Source: Apiosordaria backusii (Eukaryota > Ascomycota > Sordariomycetes > Sordariales > Lasiosphaeriaceae). Taken from it: 64,000 bases of DNA. Below are positions 1 through 11,515 of the stretch, piece after piece. The notes beneath the pieces are model-generated. The model was not told the DNA's origin. It saw only the letters and a list, made by a program, of their open reading frames with translations, and did not search any database. Position numbers and translations under genes: made by a program. The stretch lies in contig JAUKTV010000001.1 of the NCBI GenBank assembly GCA_030549205.1, positions 3,658,001-3,722,000 of the forward strand, in the 5' to 3' direction. Position 1 is the first letter of the stretch. The number at the start of each line of letters is the position of its first letter.

Positions 1-933
1 CCGTTTCTTTGCAACGCCACGGCCGCATATCCCGAATGTCAATGGGAGGCCCAGCCAGGAACAAACGGCGACAAACTGCGACACCCAAGAGGGTCTAGAC
101 AATGTGCCCAGGTGAGTGTGGCAGCATTGTGGTTTGCCCCGGGTGGCGCGACAAGGGATGGCTGGTTGACACGCTGGGGTAATATACCGATATATATCAC
201 TGTAGATTAACCCTCATGCATTGGTTGCATGTCAAAAGGGACAGAAAGAAAAGTTCCAGGTTGGGCCTGTTCCTGTCTTGGGAAACCACGGATGATATCC
301 CACCATTCTTATTATCCATCATCCGTGCAGTTTCGAAACCCGCCAAAGCACACTCTGTAAAGTGTCTCCACGAGTTTTTTTTTTATTTACTTGTGGTCCT
401 ATTTTTGGCAACCTGGGTTTAATTTGTAAAGACAGAGTTTGTTGCCAATCCGGGCACTCGGTTTCGCGGGTTGCAATTTGGATAAATGGCAAAAGCTCCG
501 CTACACCCAAGCCAGACACTTCAATTTTCTTCAGGAGTGAACCAGACCACGCAGAGAACGGTGAACCACCCGATTCTTGCTTGTGAATGAGAAAAGAAGA
601 TCAACCAGGGGTGGCAAAAGAGGCAAAAAGGGCGAAAACACGGTAAACGGGAAAGAAAAGAAGGCGAATACTGGAGTTTGTCAGTGGTGCAAAGAGCCAT
701 CACGATACCTATCACGTCAATGATTTCCTTGGCCCCGATTCGGCATATAAGTAACGGGCTTTGACCTCCTGTTTTTGACAATTCAACTTTCCAATCATCA
801 TCCAAAACAAACAAGCTTAAATCCCATCCCTTTCCCTTCCTTTCCATACCTACCCACTTCCATAACCCGGATTTCTTTCCAATCCATCCCCACCCCTATC
901 CAAACGCCACAGTTCATCTGTCTAGCTATCAAA
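1..933. other. Left-edge intergenic region and leader of the DUF4360 gene
   Basis: No convincing coding region was found here; the reading frames present are short and do not resemble known proteins. A TATAAG element lies at about 746-751, followed by a long pyrimidine-rich stretch up to position 933, which is a common look for fungal core promoters and 5' leaders. It probably serves the secreted-protein gene that starts at 934. Confidence 0.4.
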
Positions 934-1597
934 ATGGGCCTCCTCACAACAGCCACCACCCTCCTCCTCCTCGCCAGCAGTGGCCACCTCGTCACCGCCG
1001 ACTCGGCCGCCGCCCCCGCCGCCATCCCCCGCATCACCTCCCTTACCTTCTCCGGCCCCGGCTGCACCCGCGACCCCAAGCACACCGGCGGCCTCTCCGA
1101 CCCAACCTTTTCCTTCTCCAACTTTGCTTCTTCTCTTCCCGGCACCACAAAAACCCTCAACTGCCAAGCCCACCTCCAAGCCTCTGGCGCTTCTCCGGGA
1201 TGGCAAGTCGCCGTCACGACCAACACCGTCAAGGGGAACGTGTACCTCACCCCTGGCACGAGTCTGGAATATTACACGACTGTGTTTTTTAGTCAGGATG
1301 CGGCCAAGACTGTAAGTCCCCTCTCACACAAGGTTCTGGTTTGAAATGGGGTGCTGACAACGATGGGAATAATAGGGCACGGTTAGGGGTCATATCGCTG
1401 CCAACGACAAGACCGTCGACCAGGCTGTCACGCTTGTGAGCAACACGGGTGCGAATAAAGTCTGGTCTCCTTGCACGGGGGCGGACGGGTCGATTGGGAT
1501 TTTGAATGTGAATTTCCGGACGGTGCTGAATGGGGAGGGGAAGGCGTATTTTGAGGCGTTGACGGAGAATTGGGATTTGGAGTGGAGGAAGTGCTAG
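934..1597 (+). CDS. Small secreted protein, DUF4360 type
   Basis: Two exons, 934-1311 and 1376-1597, joined across a 64-bp intron (GTAAGT donor, AATAG acceptor, no codon split), give 199 residues. The N-terminus (MGLLTTATTLLLLASSG...) is a clear signal peptide, so the product should be exported. The mature part starts with PRITSLTFSGPGC and continues after the intron with GTVRGHIAAN, a CTG motif, GILNVNFR and a terminal LEWRKC. That order, the spaced cysteines and the length of about 200 residues match the fungal DUF4360 family as I recall it. The function of that family is unknown; a wall-associated or effector-like role is only inference. The ATG at 934 was chosen over an upstream in-frame ATG at 775 because it places the signal peptide at the terminus and lies after a pyrimidine-rich leader. 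Confidence 0.78.
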
Positions 1598-4469
1598 ACA
1601 GACACGGTGACACTTGTCTTGGGTTTTTGGATGTGGTTTTTTTTTGAGCGTTTGATTTGTTACTGTTGTTTAATATTGCTTTTTCTTTTGTTACTTATGT
1701 TGGTACGGATGGTGGAAGGGTGGTGGGAGAAAGAGAGCGTGTTGGATGCGACTTGGGTTTCGATTTGAGAGTTGTATGGAAGGTTGGGAAGGGAAAGAAA
1801 AAGGGAAATATATAACCGGGGGAAAAAGATAGCTGATACCTAAAGAAAGAAATAAATAAAAATTCGATCTTGACCTTTGATGGGGGTGCGTTGTGGGGTG
1901 CTTGGTGTGTTGTGGGAATGCCATCGTCAACACCAAATGCTCACGGTCTGGCAGCAGATGATGGATTAATGGAGGCAAGGTCTGGTGTTCGCATGCTAAG
2001 GTATGCGGGGGGGGGGGGTGGGGGGGGGTGGAAGATGGGTTAGGTATGGATATGCGATGTGTTGCCGAGTTGAATGTGGAAGTGCGATCACAGGATGTGG
2101 CCTTGGTTGCTCCTGGGGATAAATTTTCAGTTTTGGGGTCAGCTTTCCTCTGGGGACGCCCAAAACAGGTTCGTGGAGTAATTGGTTAGCTGGCGCGATT
2201 GTATACATGACCGTCTCCTCTCCGCTTCACAAAGCGTTCCTGCAGGTTCCACTGGCTGGAACTGACGAGTTCGACCCCAGTCGGAGCCGAAGTCTTTTTG
2301 TGTTTTTTTTTTTTTTTTTTTTTCAATTCTTTATCCTTAACCCATCTTGGGTAAAAGCTAATGTCACTCCTGCATCACCCCATATCTTTTCAACATTGTT
2401 GGAGCCGCAATCTGGTTAGAATCTGGACGTGCCGTGATTTGAACTTGGAAATCTTTTCCGATGCTGTTCCCCAATCTAATCTGCCTTTGGATGGGCTGGA
2501 GGCGTTGAGGTTTGGAGATCTTCACATCGCCGCTGATAACAAAGAGCGGTGACAACGAACCGAGGGCACCTTCCTCACTCTATCTGGGAAAGTGAGGTTG
2601 GTGTGATGTGCACACGAAACTTTGCAGCCACAATCTGCAAGGAATCTTTGATGGTTGGATAGGAGGGATGCGAGCAACCAAGAACCCCACATACCCATCT
2701 CAACATCCCGCGAACGTTGCAACTGTATCTTGGAATGGAGGTGTGGGGGACCGGAAAAGATGTGAAAGTTTCGAGAAAGGATGCATGATGGATGGGTCAC
2801 ATGGAAATCTTCTGTCTGTCTTGCTTCTCAGACATTGTCAGCTTTGACAGTTACCGATGGGCAGGAGCTTTGGGTCGAGTGTGAGGAGCGAAGGTGGTCG
2901 GGGGGCACGCAAGTGAGGGGTTTGACGGCAGGCAAGAAAAATCCGGTTTCTCGTGCAGAAAAAACCAGCTTGTACCGCTTGAGGTTGGAGAGATTGCCTC
3001 TTGACCGGTCGTTGTTACTCGAGTAGCATTTGCAGATTAACCTCTCACAGAGACTCAGCCTCCCTTGATGGACAGCAGCATCATTGCGACCTGCGGTATT
3101 TCCTCTCATCTTTGTTGTCGTTGCCTTGTTGAACCTGGCCAGGAGGACGGCGGCGAAGACATGGGACAAGAGCTCCATGTGTGTAACGGAGGGGTAGCTC
3201 GATGGAATGATAGCTCCGACAAGTGGGGGAGCTAAGGTACCCGTGTGAACCTTCTATTTGGGTGGTCACACCTCACAAATGTGCCCAGAGAAAGGCAGGG
3301 GCGTCCTCGGGAGGCTACGGTACATCGAGGTGGCCAGCCAGATTGTCTGTCCAACATCTCACTGTTGCGCAAGCGGTTGCCGTGCTTGATCTCTAGAATT
3401 TCGCATGGGCCTGAGGCGTGCTGGTTCAAACATCCGCCATATCTCGAGCTCTTCGCCCCCAGAAGTGTCAGCCAGATACCTTATCCAAGATCAACCTTTG
3501 CATGGAAGTTGAATCACCCAAACATTCGCGGAGTTGGCCTTTTTTCTGTCCCACCCAAGAAGGAGGCCCAGTGCAGCCGAAAATGGTCTCTTGTATGCTT
3601 GCAGCATGCCATGCCACCCACCCCAAGGACACGCTGCATACTGCATGCAACAAGATCGACAATTCGACAAAACCTTGATGGCCGGCAAAAATTGTCCATG
3701 CTGAGAGCTGACCAGTAAAGCTTTCGGATTTCCCGATTGATCATGGCTGTGTCTGGTATAGTCGCAACGGCGGTGCTTGTGCCGATGCATCGACGTTCGA
3801 TATCACACACACTGCCCGCCGAGAAACACCGACCATGGGGACACCCCCATGTTGGATCTGCATCACCTTCCAGTTACACATAGCGGGTACTTTCCCTCGA
3901 TGGTTTTCACGATCCCAAAAGGCACTTTTGGACAGGATATCGAAGATTGCCACACGCGCGGTGAGCAACTGACCCTCCCTACCTTCGCCCCCACTCCATC
4001 GAGATGGCCTAGATTTGTGACTAGATGTAGGATTCCCGCTAACTTCAGAGAGCCAGAACCTAGTTGAGACATTCTATACATACGAGGTACTCTACTGTTC
4101 CATGTAGTTCGTGGCAGGCAAGATAAGGTGCCGCCCATCCTGCTGCTGACTTCTTCCGCAGTCTAGCTAGTGCAGCATCCGCCATCCGATACACCCCCTT
4201 TCACTGCACCCACGACCCACCATCTCACCGCTTCCCGCCGGTCGCTTTCGAGGCAGGCAATCTCGTATCTGGCAACAGGTCGGTGGACAGTCTATTTGAT
4301 AGCTTAAGGCCGCCATGGCCTCCAGCAAGGCGTTGATGGGTTTTCTTCACGGCGGTCTTGGGCTCTTGTCGGCGTGGTTGGCTCTGGTCTCATCAAGCTA
4401 GGCAGTGTGCTTCTCCATCTTTGCGACCCCTCAAAAGCTGCCCCCTGAGTCTATCCCAACTTCATTTCA
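1598..4469. other. Intergenic, no gene recognised
   Basis: About 2.9 kb between the DUF4360 gene and the MATE transporter. The reading frames here are short, overlap on both strands and show no recognisable domain or plausible splice structure. The only distinct items are a G-rich tract (2007-2031) and a 21-base T run (2303-2323), listed separately. The last few hundred bases probably hold the transporter promoter, but no clear TATA box was seen. Confidence 0.4.
2007..2031 (+). repeat. G-tract
   Basis: Twelve G, T, nine G, T, then G again. It is a simple-sequence run that could form a G-quadruplex on the plus strand and is also a likely spot for polymerase slippage or assembly error. A run of 21 T follows at 2303-2323. 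Confidence 0.7.
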
Positions 4470-6694
4470 ATGTCCCCGGCACAGCCAATCAAGTTCAAGC
4501 CCCGTCCTGATCGCCTGTTGGAGGCATCGCCCTTCGTCTCCAACTCGTACCTATCCTCGTCGCCCATCGCGCAAGAAATACTGGCCAGAGACCTCGCAGC
4601 ATGCTGCAATGACTGCGGCGGCAATGACTGCCGTTGTGGTCACGACTACGAGTATGACCTTGACTCTGAGACCGAGCCCCTAGAGGTGGCCAACCATCAA
4701 GGGTCTCCCTTTACACCGAGACCCAGCGGTGTCGCTTACGGCACTTTGAGACCCATCATCACCGCGGAGACGGCCGCAAGTGCAGATGTCACATTGTCTC
4801 GCGATGCCGAGAGGAGCCTCCTCAGGGATAACCATATCCTCCCGCCCAAGCATCAGAGATCGGTGGCCGAACCAGCTTGGAAGCAGATGTACCGGCGCAT
4901 GTTCAGCACCAAACTGCCCCAAAGCGACGACATCGGTCCTATTTTTTCGGCAACCTCCACCAAAGCCCTCGAGAGCACACCTCTGCTTCAAGACATCTAC
5001 TCGGACCTGCCGTCCCCGACCGAGAGCGAAGAAATAAACCGATGGGAAGCGGCTGTCGCTGCCAATGTCCTCAAAACGACCTGGCAGCGCGAAGCCCAGA
5101 CCCTGACACAGTACTCAAGATCGTTGATCGTCACATTCCTTCTTCACTACTCGGTCACTGTCACAAGTGTCTTTACTGTGGGCCGAATTGGTCGTCTAGA
5201 GCTCGGAGCCGTCAGCCTCGCCACCATGACAGCCAACATCACCTGTTACGCCCCAGTGCAAGGTCTTTCCACATGTCTGGATACACTCTGTGCTCAAGCC
5301 TATGGATCTGGCCATAAACATTTGGTTGGACTGCAGTTGCAGAGAATGACATATCTTTTGTGGATGATTCTGCTGCCCATTGCTACCTTGTGGTGGTTCT
5401 CAGGGAGCGTGCTAGCCTCCATCATTCCAGAGCCCGAGACAGCTGCATTGGCTGGGCTTTATCTTCGGGTACTGATCCTCGGAACGCCTGGTGTTGCCGC
5501 ATTTGAGAGCGGCAAACGCTTCGTTCAGGCGCAAGGTCTGTTTCACGCGACAACTTTTGTCCTCCTCATTGGCGCATCGGTCAATGTACTCGCCAATTGG
5601 TTCTTTGTATGGAGAATGGGTTGGGGCTTCACAGGCGCTGCTGCAGCGGTTGTGTTCACCCAGAACCTCCTGCCATTCCTGCTTTTCCTCTATGTCCGGT
5701 TTATCGAAGGCATCGAGTGTTGGAATGGGCTTACTCGACGAGCTTTCAGTAACTGGGGTAAGAAATCTTGGCTTCTTCAATTACCCCTTTTCCTCAGCCC
5801 CACTTTTTCCTCTCCCGCAACACCACCCTACGCACGCTCTACGAGTCCTCAATACTAACCAACGAGGATAGGACCAATGGTCAAACTTGCGCTCCCTGGG
5901 ATGATTATGGTTGAAGCGCAGTACTTCGCCTTTGAAGTTCTGACATTGGCCGCCAGTCAATTCGGCACCGCGCACCTTGCTGCGCAAAGCGTCGTTGTCA
6001 CAGTAACATCGACAACATTCAACATTCCCTTCCCCCTCTCCATCGCTGCATCAACACGCGTGGCGAATCTTATTGGGGCGAGGTTAAGTGGTGCTGCAAA
6101 GACCAGCGCCAAAGTAGTATGTGATCTTCCGAGTCCTTTTAGCTTGTTCGGCGATCAATAACTAACCCCCTTTCTCAGGCACTCGTGGCTGGCTGCCTTG
6201 TGGGACTCTTCAACCTGACTCTGTTGAGCAGCCTCCGATTTAAGATCCCGTACCTTTTCACCAAAGACGAAGAAGTTGCAGCTATCGTGTCAGAGGTGCT
6301 GCCCATATGCGCTGTGTTACAACTCTTCGACGCCCTGGCAGCAATCTCCCATGGACTTCTCAGGGGGATCGGAAGACAAGGTATCGGTAGCTTCACCAAC
6401 TTGTTCTCATACTACCTCGTTGCCTTGCCCATCTCCTTCTCAACCGGGTGGGTTCTGGGGTGGAAGCTTGAGGGGCTTTGGTTTGGCATTGCTATTGGTC
6501 TAGCCGTGTGAGTACTTTCGACAGAGCTTAGCTTTATTCTAGCTTCTTTGTCGGATCTCCCATAACTAACAAATTTTACTAGGGTTTCGAGTGTAGAGCT
6601 CTGGTATCTTTATCAGGCTAATTGGGACCACGCCGTGGAAGAGGCTGAGATAAGAATGCGGTCAGATGATGTCTGTCATGGGGAGTTCAAGTGA
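4470..6694 (+). CDS. MATE-family multidrug/toxin efflux transporter
   Basis: Four exons: 4470-5757, 5872-6116, 6179-6507 and 6583-6694. All introns are short, with GT/AG ends and CTAAC branch sites (for example TACTAAC at 5854), and the phases agree, giving 657 residues. The first ~200 residues are a hydrophilic cytosolic extension with a DCGGNDCRCGHDY Cys-rich stretch. From there about twelve hydrophobic segments follow. The segments around QGLSTCLDTLCAQAYGSG, HLAAQSVVVT and RVANLIGARL are characteristic of eukaryotic MATE antiporters, which exchange organic cations or drugs for protons or sodium at the plasma or vacuolar membrane. The order of segments and the C-terminal hydrophilic end are complete. 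The substrate cannot be read from the sequence. The long N-terminal extension is normal for filamentous fungal MATE proteins. Confidence 0.9.
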
Positions 6695-7357
6695 GAAACT
6701 TTGAAAAGCATGACCACCAAAGTCTCACAGGTGTTTATTGGGGTGAAATGGAGCTGATCTTTTAATTCTGGCTTTTGTATATGCTGTCTAAGTCAATTCG
6801 ATAGATGTTCTCATGGTCTCAAAATCTCTCTGTTCCTCATGCTACCATTGATTACTGCATCTCGATATGAGGTGTCCCAACTGACGCTGACTGGCCCCAA
6901 CCTTTTGAAGGACTGCTGGATGGTGCAGCTGGTTCACCTGCCTACCTACACAGACTTTATTGGCGTATTGGACGGGAATATTCTGAATACATCACAGATG
7001 GCCGTTTTAACTTTTAAATATTAGAGTACACTGTTGATTAAATCATAAAATTACAGCATATGTTTTTAGACCCAATAGAAACACCTGCGTTGACACCGGA
7101 CGCGTCAAATATGAATATCTCACCACGTGTCAATATCTGCCCCTTTTTCTCACGAAACCTCTCTTTCCCGATGCCTATACCAACCTGGAACATTAACCGA
7201 TAACACCTGTCTCTAAACCAACAATTCACGTCGTTAAGCAACCGTTAACTCCATGTATAAACTCCCATGAAACCCATCCCTTCTTGATGTTATGCACCTA
7301 TCGCCTGCCAAATGCTGCTAGCGACTCGTGTCATTATATCGACTCACCATCCAGCTC
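6695..7357. other. Intergenic, no gene recognised
   Basis: Downstream region of the MATE gene. It is AT-moderate, with only short chance reading frames. It separates that gene from the degenerate minus-strand sequence ending near 7358. Confidence 0.4.
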
Positions 7358-7761
7358 TCATCCTCGTCCTTTTCCCCTCCTCTTGCTCTCATCCGGCAAC
7401 TCCAAAACATCTCCCAAGTTCGGATGAACATCTCCCGAGTTCGGATGAACTTCTTCCAAGCTCAGATGATTCAAATGCGCGAGGGAGTGCTGCTGGACCG
7501 GCGGCACGGCGATGATTCGGATGGTCGGGCCGTGAGGAGACCAACCGCCAACCGCAGTACCCGCAAATGCTCCTCTTGGACCGATTGGCGTTTCTTCAAG
7601 GTTCCAACGCCGGACTGTAGTTCTCTGATGCCACCCATGATATCCTGAAATTCCGTTGACCAAATACCCGTGGTGTCGGTCACGGCGTGGTGCCCACTGC
7701 CATCCGACTGGCCTTGGTTTTCGCCAACACCACCACCACCGTGGGTGCTTTGCTCCGACAT
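7358..7761 (-). pseudogene. Frameshifted partial paralogue of the SR-rich gene at 13935-15179
   Basis: Read on the minus strand from an ATG at 7761, the first ~75 codons (MSEQSTHGG..., ending HLRVLRLAVG) align loosely with the start of the protein at 15179-13935: an opening MS(S)E, a Trp about 35 residues in, and a VLxLAVG motif. After AVG the similarity continues only in another frame, GPTIRIIAVPPVQQ here versus IPTTIHIIAVPSLPPPPQQ there, and that frame runs to a stop at about 7358. So one base-level frame break splits what was one reading frame, and the SR-rich and coiled-coil half is absent. An 18-bp unit (GAAGTTCATCCGAACTCG-like) is repeated two to three times near the end, encoding VHPNxGD repeats. 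It is probably a dead partial duplicate; a short functional product or an unrecognised intron is possible. Confidence 0.5.
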
Positions 7762-8721
7762 TCTCGATTTTTTTTTTGACTGTTTAAGTTTTTGCTGGTA
7801 AGTCTTTTATCTGATATTTGGGCAGAGGGCAAACGACAAACCTCGAGGGAGAAAAGCGAAGTCGGTGGTGGTGTGATGTCTGAGGAAGAGAGAGAAAATC
7901 GACAGTGGGCTGGCAGAGAGAGAAGAAAAGGTGGGCAAAATAGTGGCAGGCCAGAAAGCATGGACCATACACCCACCAAAAGATCCAACTTTTCAGTAAA
8001 CAAACCCCTGGTGAAGAAATTGGGAAGGAGCAACTGGGTGAAGTGGGGGGTTAGCAGAGCAGGCACCTGTCATGACGGTCGGGGTGATATCTTCAATCAC
8101 AAATCGATAAGATAAGATAGCATCCCAGATCGATCAGTATCGAGGTGGTGCCTTTGTGATCAACACCTGCCACCGCCAGTGAGAGTCGTGATACCTTATG
8201 CTCAAGACTATGCTCACACATTGAACCCAGACCCACTTCCCCAGATTCACAGACTTACCTTACCCAGATCCCCACTTTCCAAATCTCACGCCCGACAGTG
8301 TCCTCGCTCCGGACCCGTTTCCTTGCTTACCTGGAAGCCTGTCTTCATGATCTTCTTTATGGGCATTCCATGAGATAGCTAGCTAACATCCTGAGATTGA
8401 CCTGACACTGAGTACCTAATCACAACACCGCTCTGCTCGATCTCCTCGTCGAGAAAGGAGGCTCAGGAGGCAAGGGGTGAGAGGATGTGTATTGGAAAAG
8501 GGCAAAACATGGAGGGACTTTCTCCTATCTGGCTTACGATGCCACCCTACGAATATTGAGAATCTTTCATCCTTGAGTTTATCTTTATATTTCACTGCCT
8601 TTGTCTTCAAGTTGAGATATAAATTCAAGTTCACAAATAACAAGATAATTACATCCTTCAAATTACTACATCCCCTAGCAATTTGTCATTTGAAGCCGCC
8701 TATATCTACACCCCGAGCTAA
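7762..8721. other. Intergenic, no gene recognised
   Basis: Contains overlapping low-complexity frames on both strands, none with a recognisable domain or an initiation context backed by homology. It would hold the upstream region of the 7761 pseudogene and the 3' flank of the VWA gene, which is convergent to nothing obvious. Confidence 0.35.
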
Positions 8722-10003
8722 TTACACCAGCTCAAAAACAGCTGCCAGAAAAGACAAGCCGAGACCCATCTGTTGAACCATGCCCCTCATAGGAACAGCA
8801 CCGGCAACGAAAATCGTCGAAGCAGTCGGGGTAGGTGTATACGTGCTGTTCGCTCCCGTCGGAATGATCGGTGTACCCGACGGATTCGGCTGCGTCGATG
8901 GCTTGCAAGGATCCAAAGAACTACCAATCTGAACAGCGAAAAGGCCCGACCCCGACCCTCCAGACGGAGACACTTCAATGGTGTAGTTCCCAGTCGAGAG
9001 CGCAGTGTGCTCAAGAAGCGCTATACCAGTTGTCTCGTCGGTAACAGCAGAAGTGATCTCGGTATTTTTACCCGCCTCTTTCAACGTAGCCTTCAAAGAC
9101 ACATTGTCGATGGCCGTGACAGTCACATTGAACGCCTCGTCTTTCTGGGCCGCATAAGAAAAGGTGTTGAGGCTCGTCTGGGAAAGCATCCCGGCAGTCT
9201 TCAAACCGGGTAACAGGGGAACGCTCCCTGTGTGAGGGGGTCCCACCAGCCCATTGAGCAGAGCCTGGGCCACGAGCTTGGCTGTATCTTCTGCTGTGTT
9301 CACGGTGGTGAAAGTGCCGCCTGAGCGGAGGATGGCGGAGGTGATACGTGCGTCTTGCTCCTCGGCGTCGACTGAGAGGAAACCAAACGACACACGGATG
9401 CCGGCTTGCTGCGCACGCTCAATGGAGTCGATGGTGTCCGAGATTAGTGAAGGAGGATCGTCGCTTCCATCGGTCAGGACAAAGATGCCTGTCTGGTCTG
9501 GCTTGCTTCCGGCTTTGGTGAGCTCGTCTAGTGCGGCGGAGATACCGCCGCCGATGAATGTGCCACCGTTGGCTGGAATGCCATCGATTATGGCGCCAGA
9601 GCCGCTGGGATCACCCAGGGGATAGAGTACCTCGGCAGTCTCGTTGAACTGAACGATAGTAACCTGATCGGCAGTTTGGCCACCGGTCGTGCCATCGGAT
9701 GGGATGAGCTTGCCGACGAGGAGCTTGGCGGCCTGGAGACGAAGGTTGCTGGGGTCATTGTCTTCCATCGAACCGGATCTATCGATGACAACGCCGATCT
9801 TGCGGCCACCATTTGTTGTTTCGATTTTTCCAAAGAGAGGTTCGCAAGTTGAGTTCTTCAGTGGCAGGGAGGTCGTGGATCTCGCACCAGTCTGCCCTGT
9901 CAAGGCGAGAACTGATGCCAGAAGGGCTATTCCGGAGAACGGCAGATGCCTTAGACAAGTTAGCCTTCTATACAGCTTGTTCAACGTTGTGGTTCTCTTA
10001 CAT
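8722..10003 (-). CDS. Secreted/GPI-type von Willebrand factor A domain protein
   Basis: The main exon, 9949-8722, encodes a VWA domain with a complete MIDAS: DRSGS (DxSxS), a conserved Thr region and TDGSDD. It is followed by a beta-rich region, a Pro/Thr-rich stretch (TPIIPTGANSTYTPTPTAS) and a hydrophobic C-terminus, suggesting export and lipid anchoring. The open frame continues upstream to an ATG at 10092, but that start gives a basic N-terminus with no export signal. Removing a 52-bp intron 10001-9950 (GTAAGA donor, GGCTAAC branch, CTAAG acceptor) joins AT (10003-10002) to G (9949) and creates a start codon followed by HLPFSGIALLASVLALTG, a textbook signal peptide. That model gives 409 residues. 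TATATAT lies about 130 bp upstream. VWA domains bind divalent metal and protein ligands; a cell-wall or adhesion role is inferred. Confidence 0.85.
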
Positions 10004-11515
10004 GGCTGGAGTCTTTGATCGTGAACAATACAGAATAACGCAAAGAAACGTGAAGAAATTGTAATGGTTTGTTTTGTTCGTCCTGATGTCAATTTTGAGT
10101 TCTACTTCAAATTAAAGGGGAACTACACCAAATATATATGATCAAGATATTGAGCGCGTATACTCTTGGCGCTTCTGACACATCACCCAGGCCTCCGGCT
10201 CATGTTGCACAAGGAGGCTGACAAACCATCCCTTCAAGTGGTACCTATGATGTATGGCTACCTATGGCACCAGCTGTGGAGGCTCGAGCATCTATTAGGT
10301 CACGGTTGGCCTGACGAATGGACGCGGTGTCCCAGCTAACCTTCAGCCGCTTCTGTCTCCGAACATGGTTCGCCACAACTCATGAGGACTCACCCGACAT
10401 GCGGCTTCTCATTCGAGGAAAATTGCCGACGGCTGTCCCCTTTTCCTGGCAGTGTCTGACAACCTTTCAGCCACTCAGGCACCTGTTTGGACCAAATCAC
10501 CAGGTATTGGGCAAGAAGAAGGGAGGTGGCTTGATGTCCGAATGTGAATATGTATTTATGGAACAGCGACACTGTAAACTGCCGCCTCAGGTAAGGCGCC
10601 TTTCTTCGAAAGTGGAATGGGGATAGAACTATTGCTACTAAACGCAAAAAAAAGTTACTGTTCAAAGCAAAAACTGGATTACCGCATCACCTTCTCCTGT
10701 ACCAGGTATGCCATGATTCCGCGCAATCATCAGACACCGTGCCATCTTGTCAAAAGTCAATGAATTACCACATCACAATACCACCAATGAGGAGCGCGCG
10801 TGTAAGTCCTGCGCCACATGCCACGCACTGGCCTCCAGAACTGTCAGTTGCTGTGCTGGTCATGGCGGTGGCGGTAAGCGAGGGAGCTGCTGGCTTTGTT
10901 GGTTTGGCTGTCACAGTTGGCACTGACTGACGTTTTTCCTCGCTTGACCATGGGAAAACAGTCAGTGCAGCAGATACGACACTTGATTCGGCCTTCCGCG
11001 AGGTTAGTAGATGCTAAATTGCCAATGTTTCAACAGCTTACAGTTCAACTCTGAAAGTGTGGGCAAATGGCATAGGGTAGCCTACCTATGATGTCAGACG
11101 GAGCAGCACTCTCTCCAAGACACTTGATCGAACCGTCATACTGGCAAGACGAATTCTTCTTTTCCGCTTTTCATGGCTTACTGAGCTGGCGTGCTTGTTG
11201 GTCTGACGAGGCCCCGAGGGGAAGTGGTGCCTAGCATTGAGGACTTGAGGCGGTCGGTTATATGAGGGCTTTTAGTGAGGTAGGAAAACGTGATAGTGGC
11301 CGATCAGCTTTTGCGGTACTGGGTGAAAAAACATCAACATTGAGCGCAGCATCATCGACCACTCTGCAATGCATGGTTCACAGCCTGCCACGACTTTGCG
11401 GGAGCTGCCAGTCTCGACAGCTGCCAATTCTGGGGCTGCTAAGCAACATAGTGCCCCGGACACAAACAATACTACCTCCAATATTGGTCCTTTAAGTTCC
11501 GAAACGACTTCATAA
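10004..11515. other. Promoter of the VWA gene and intergenic DNA
   Basis: TATATAT on the minus strand at about 10139-10132 is a plausible core promoter for the VWA gene. The rest contains only short chance frames on both strands; no domain or splice pattern was recognised. Confidence 0.35.
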
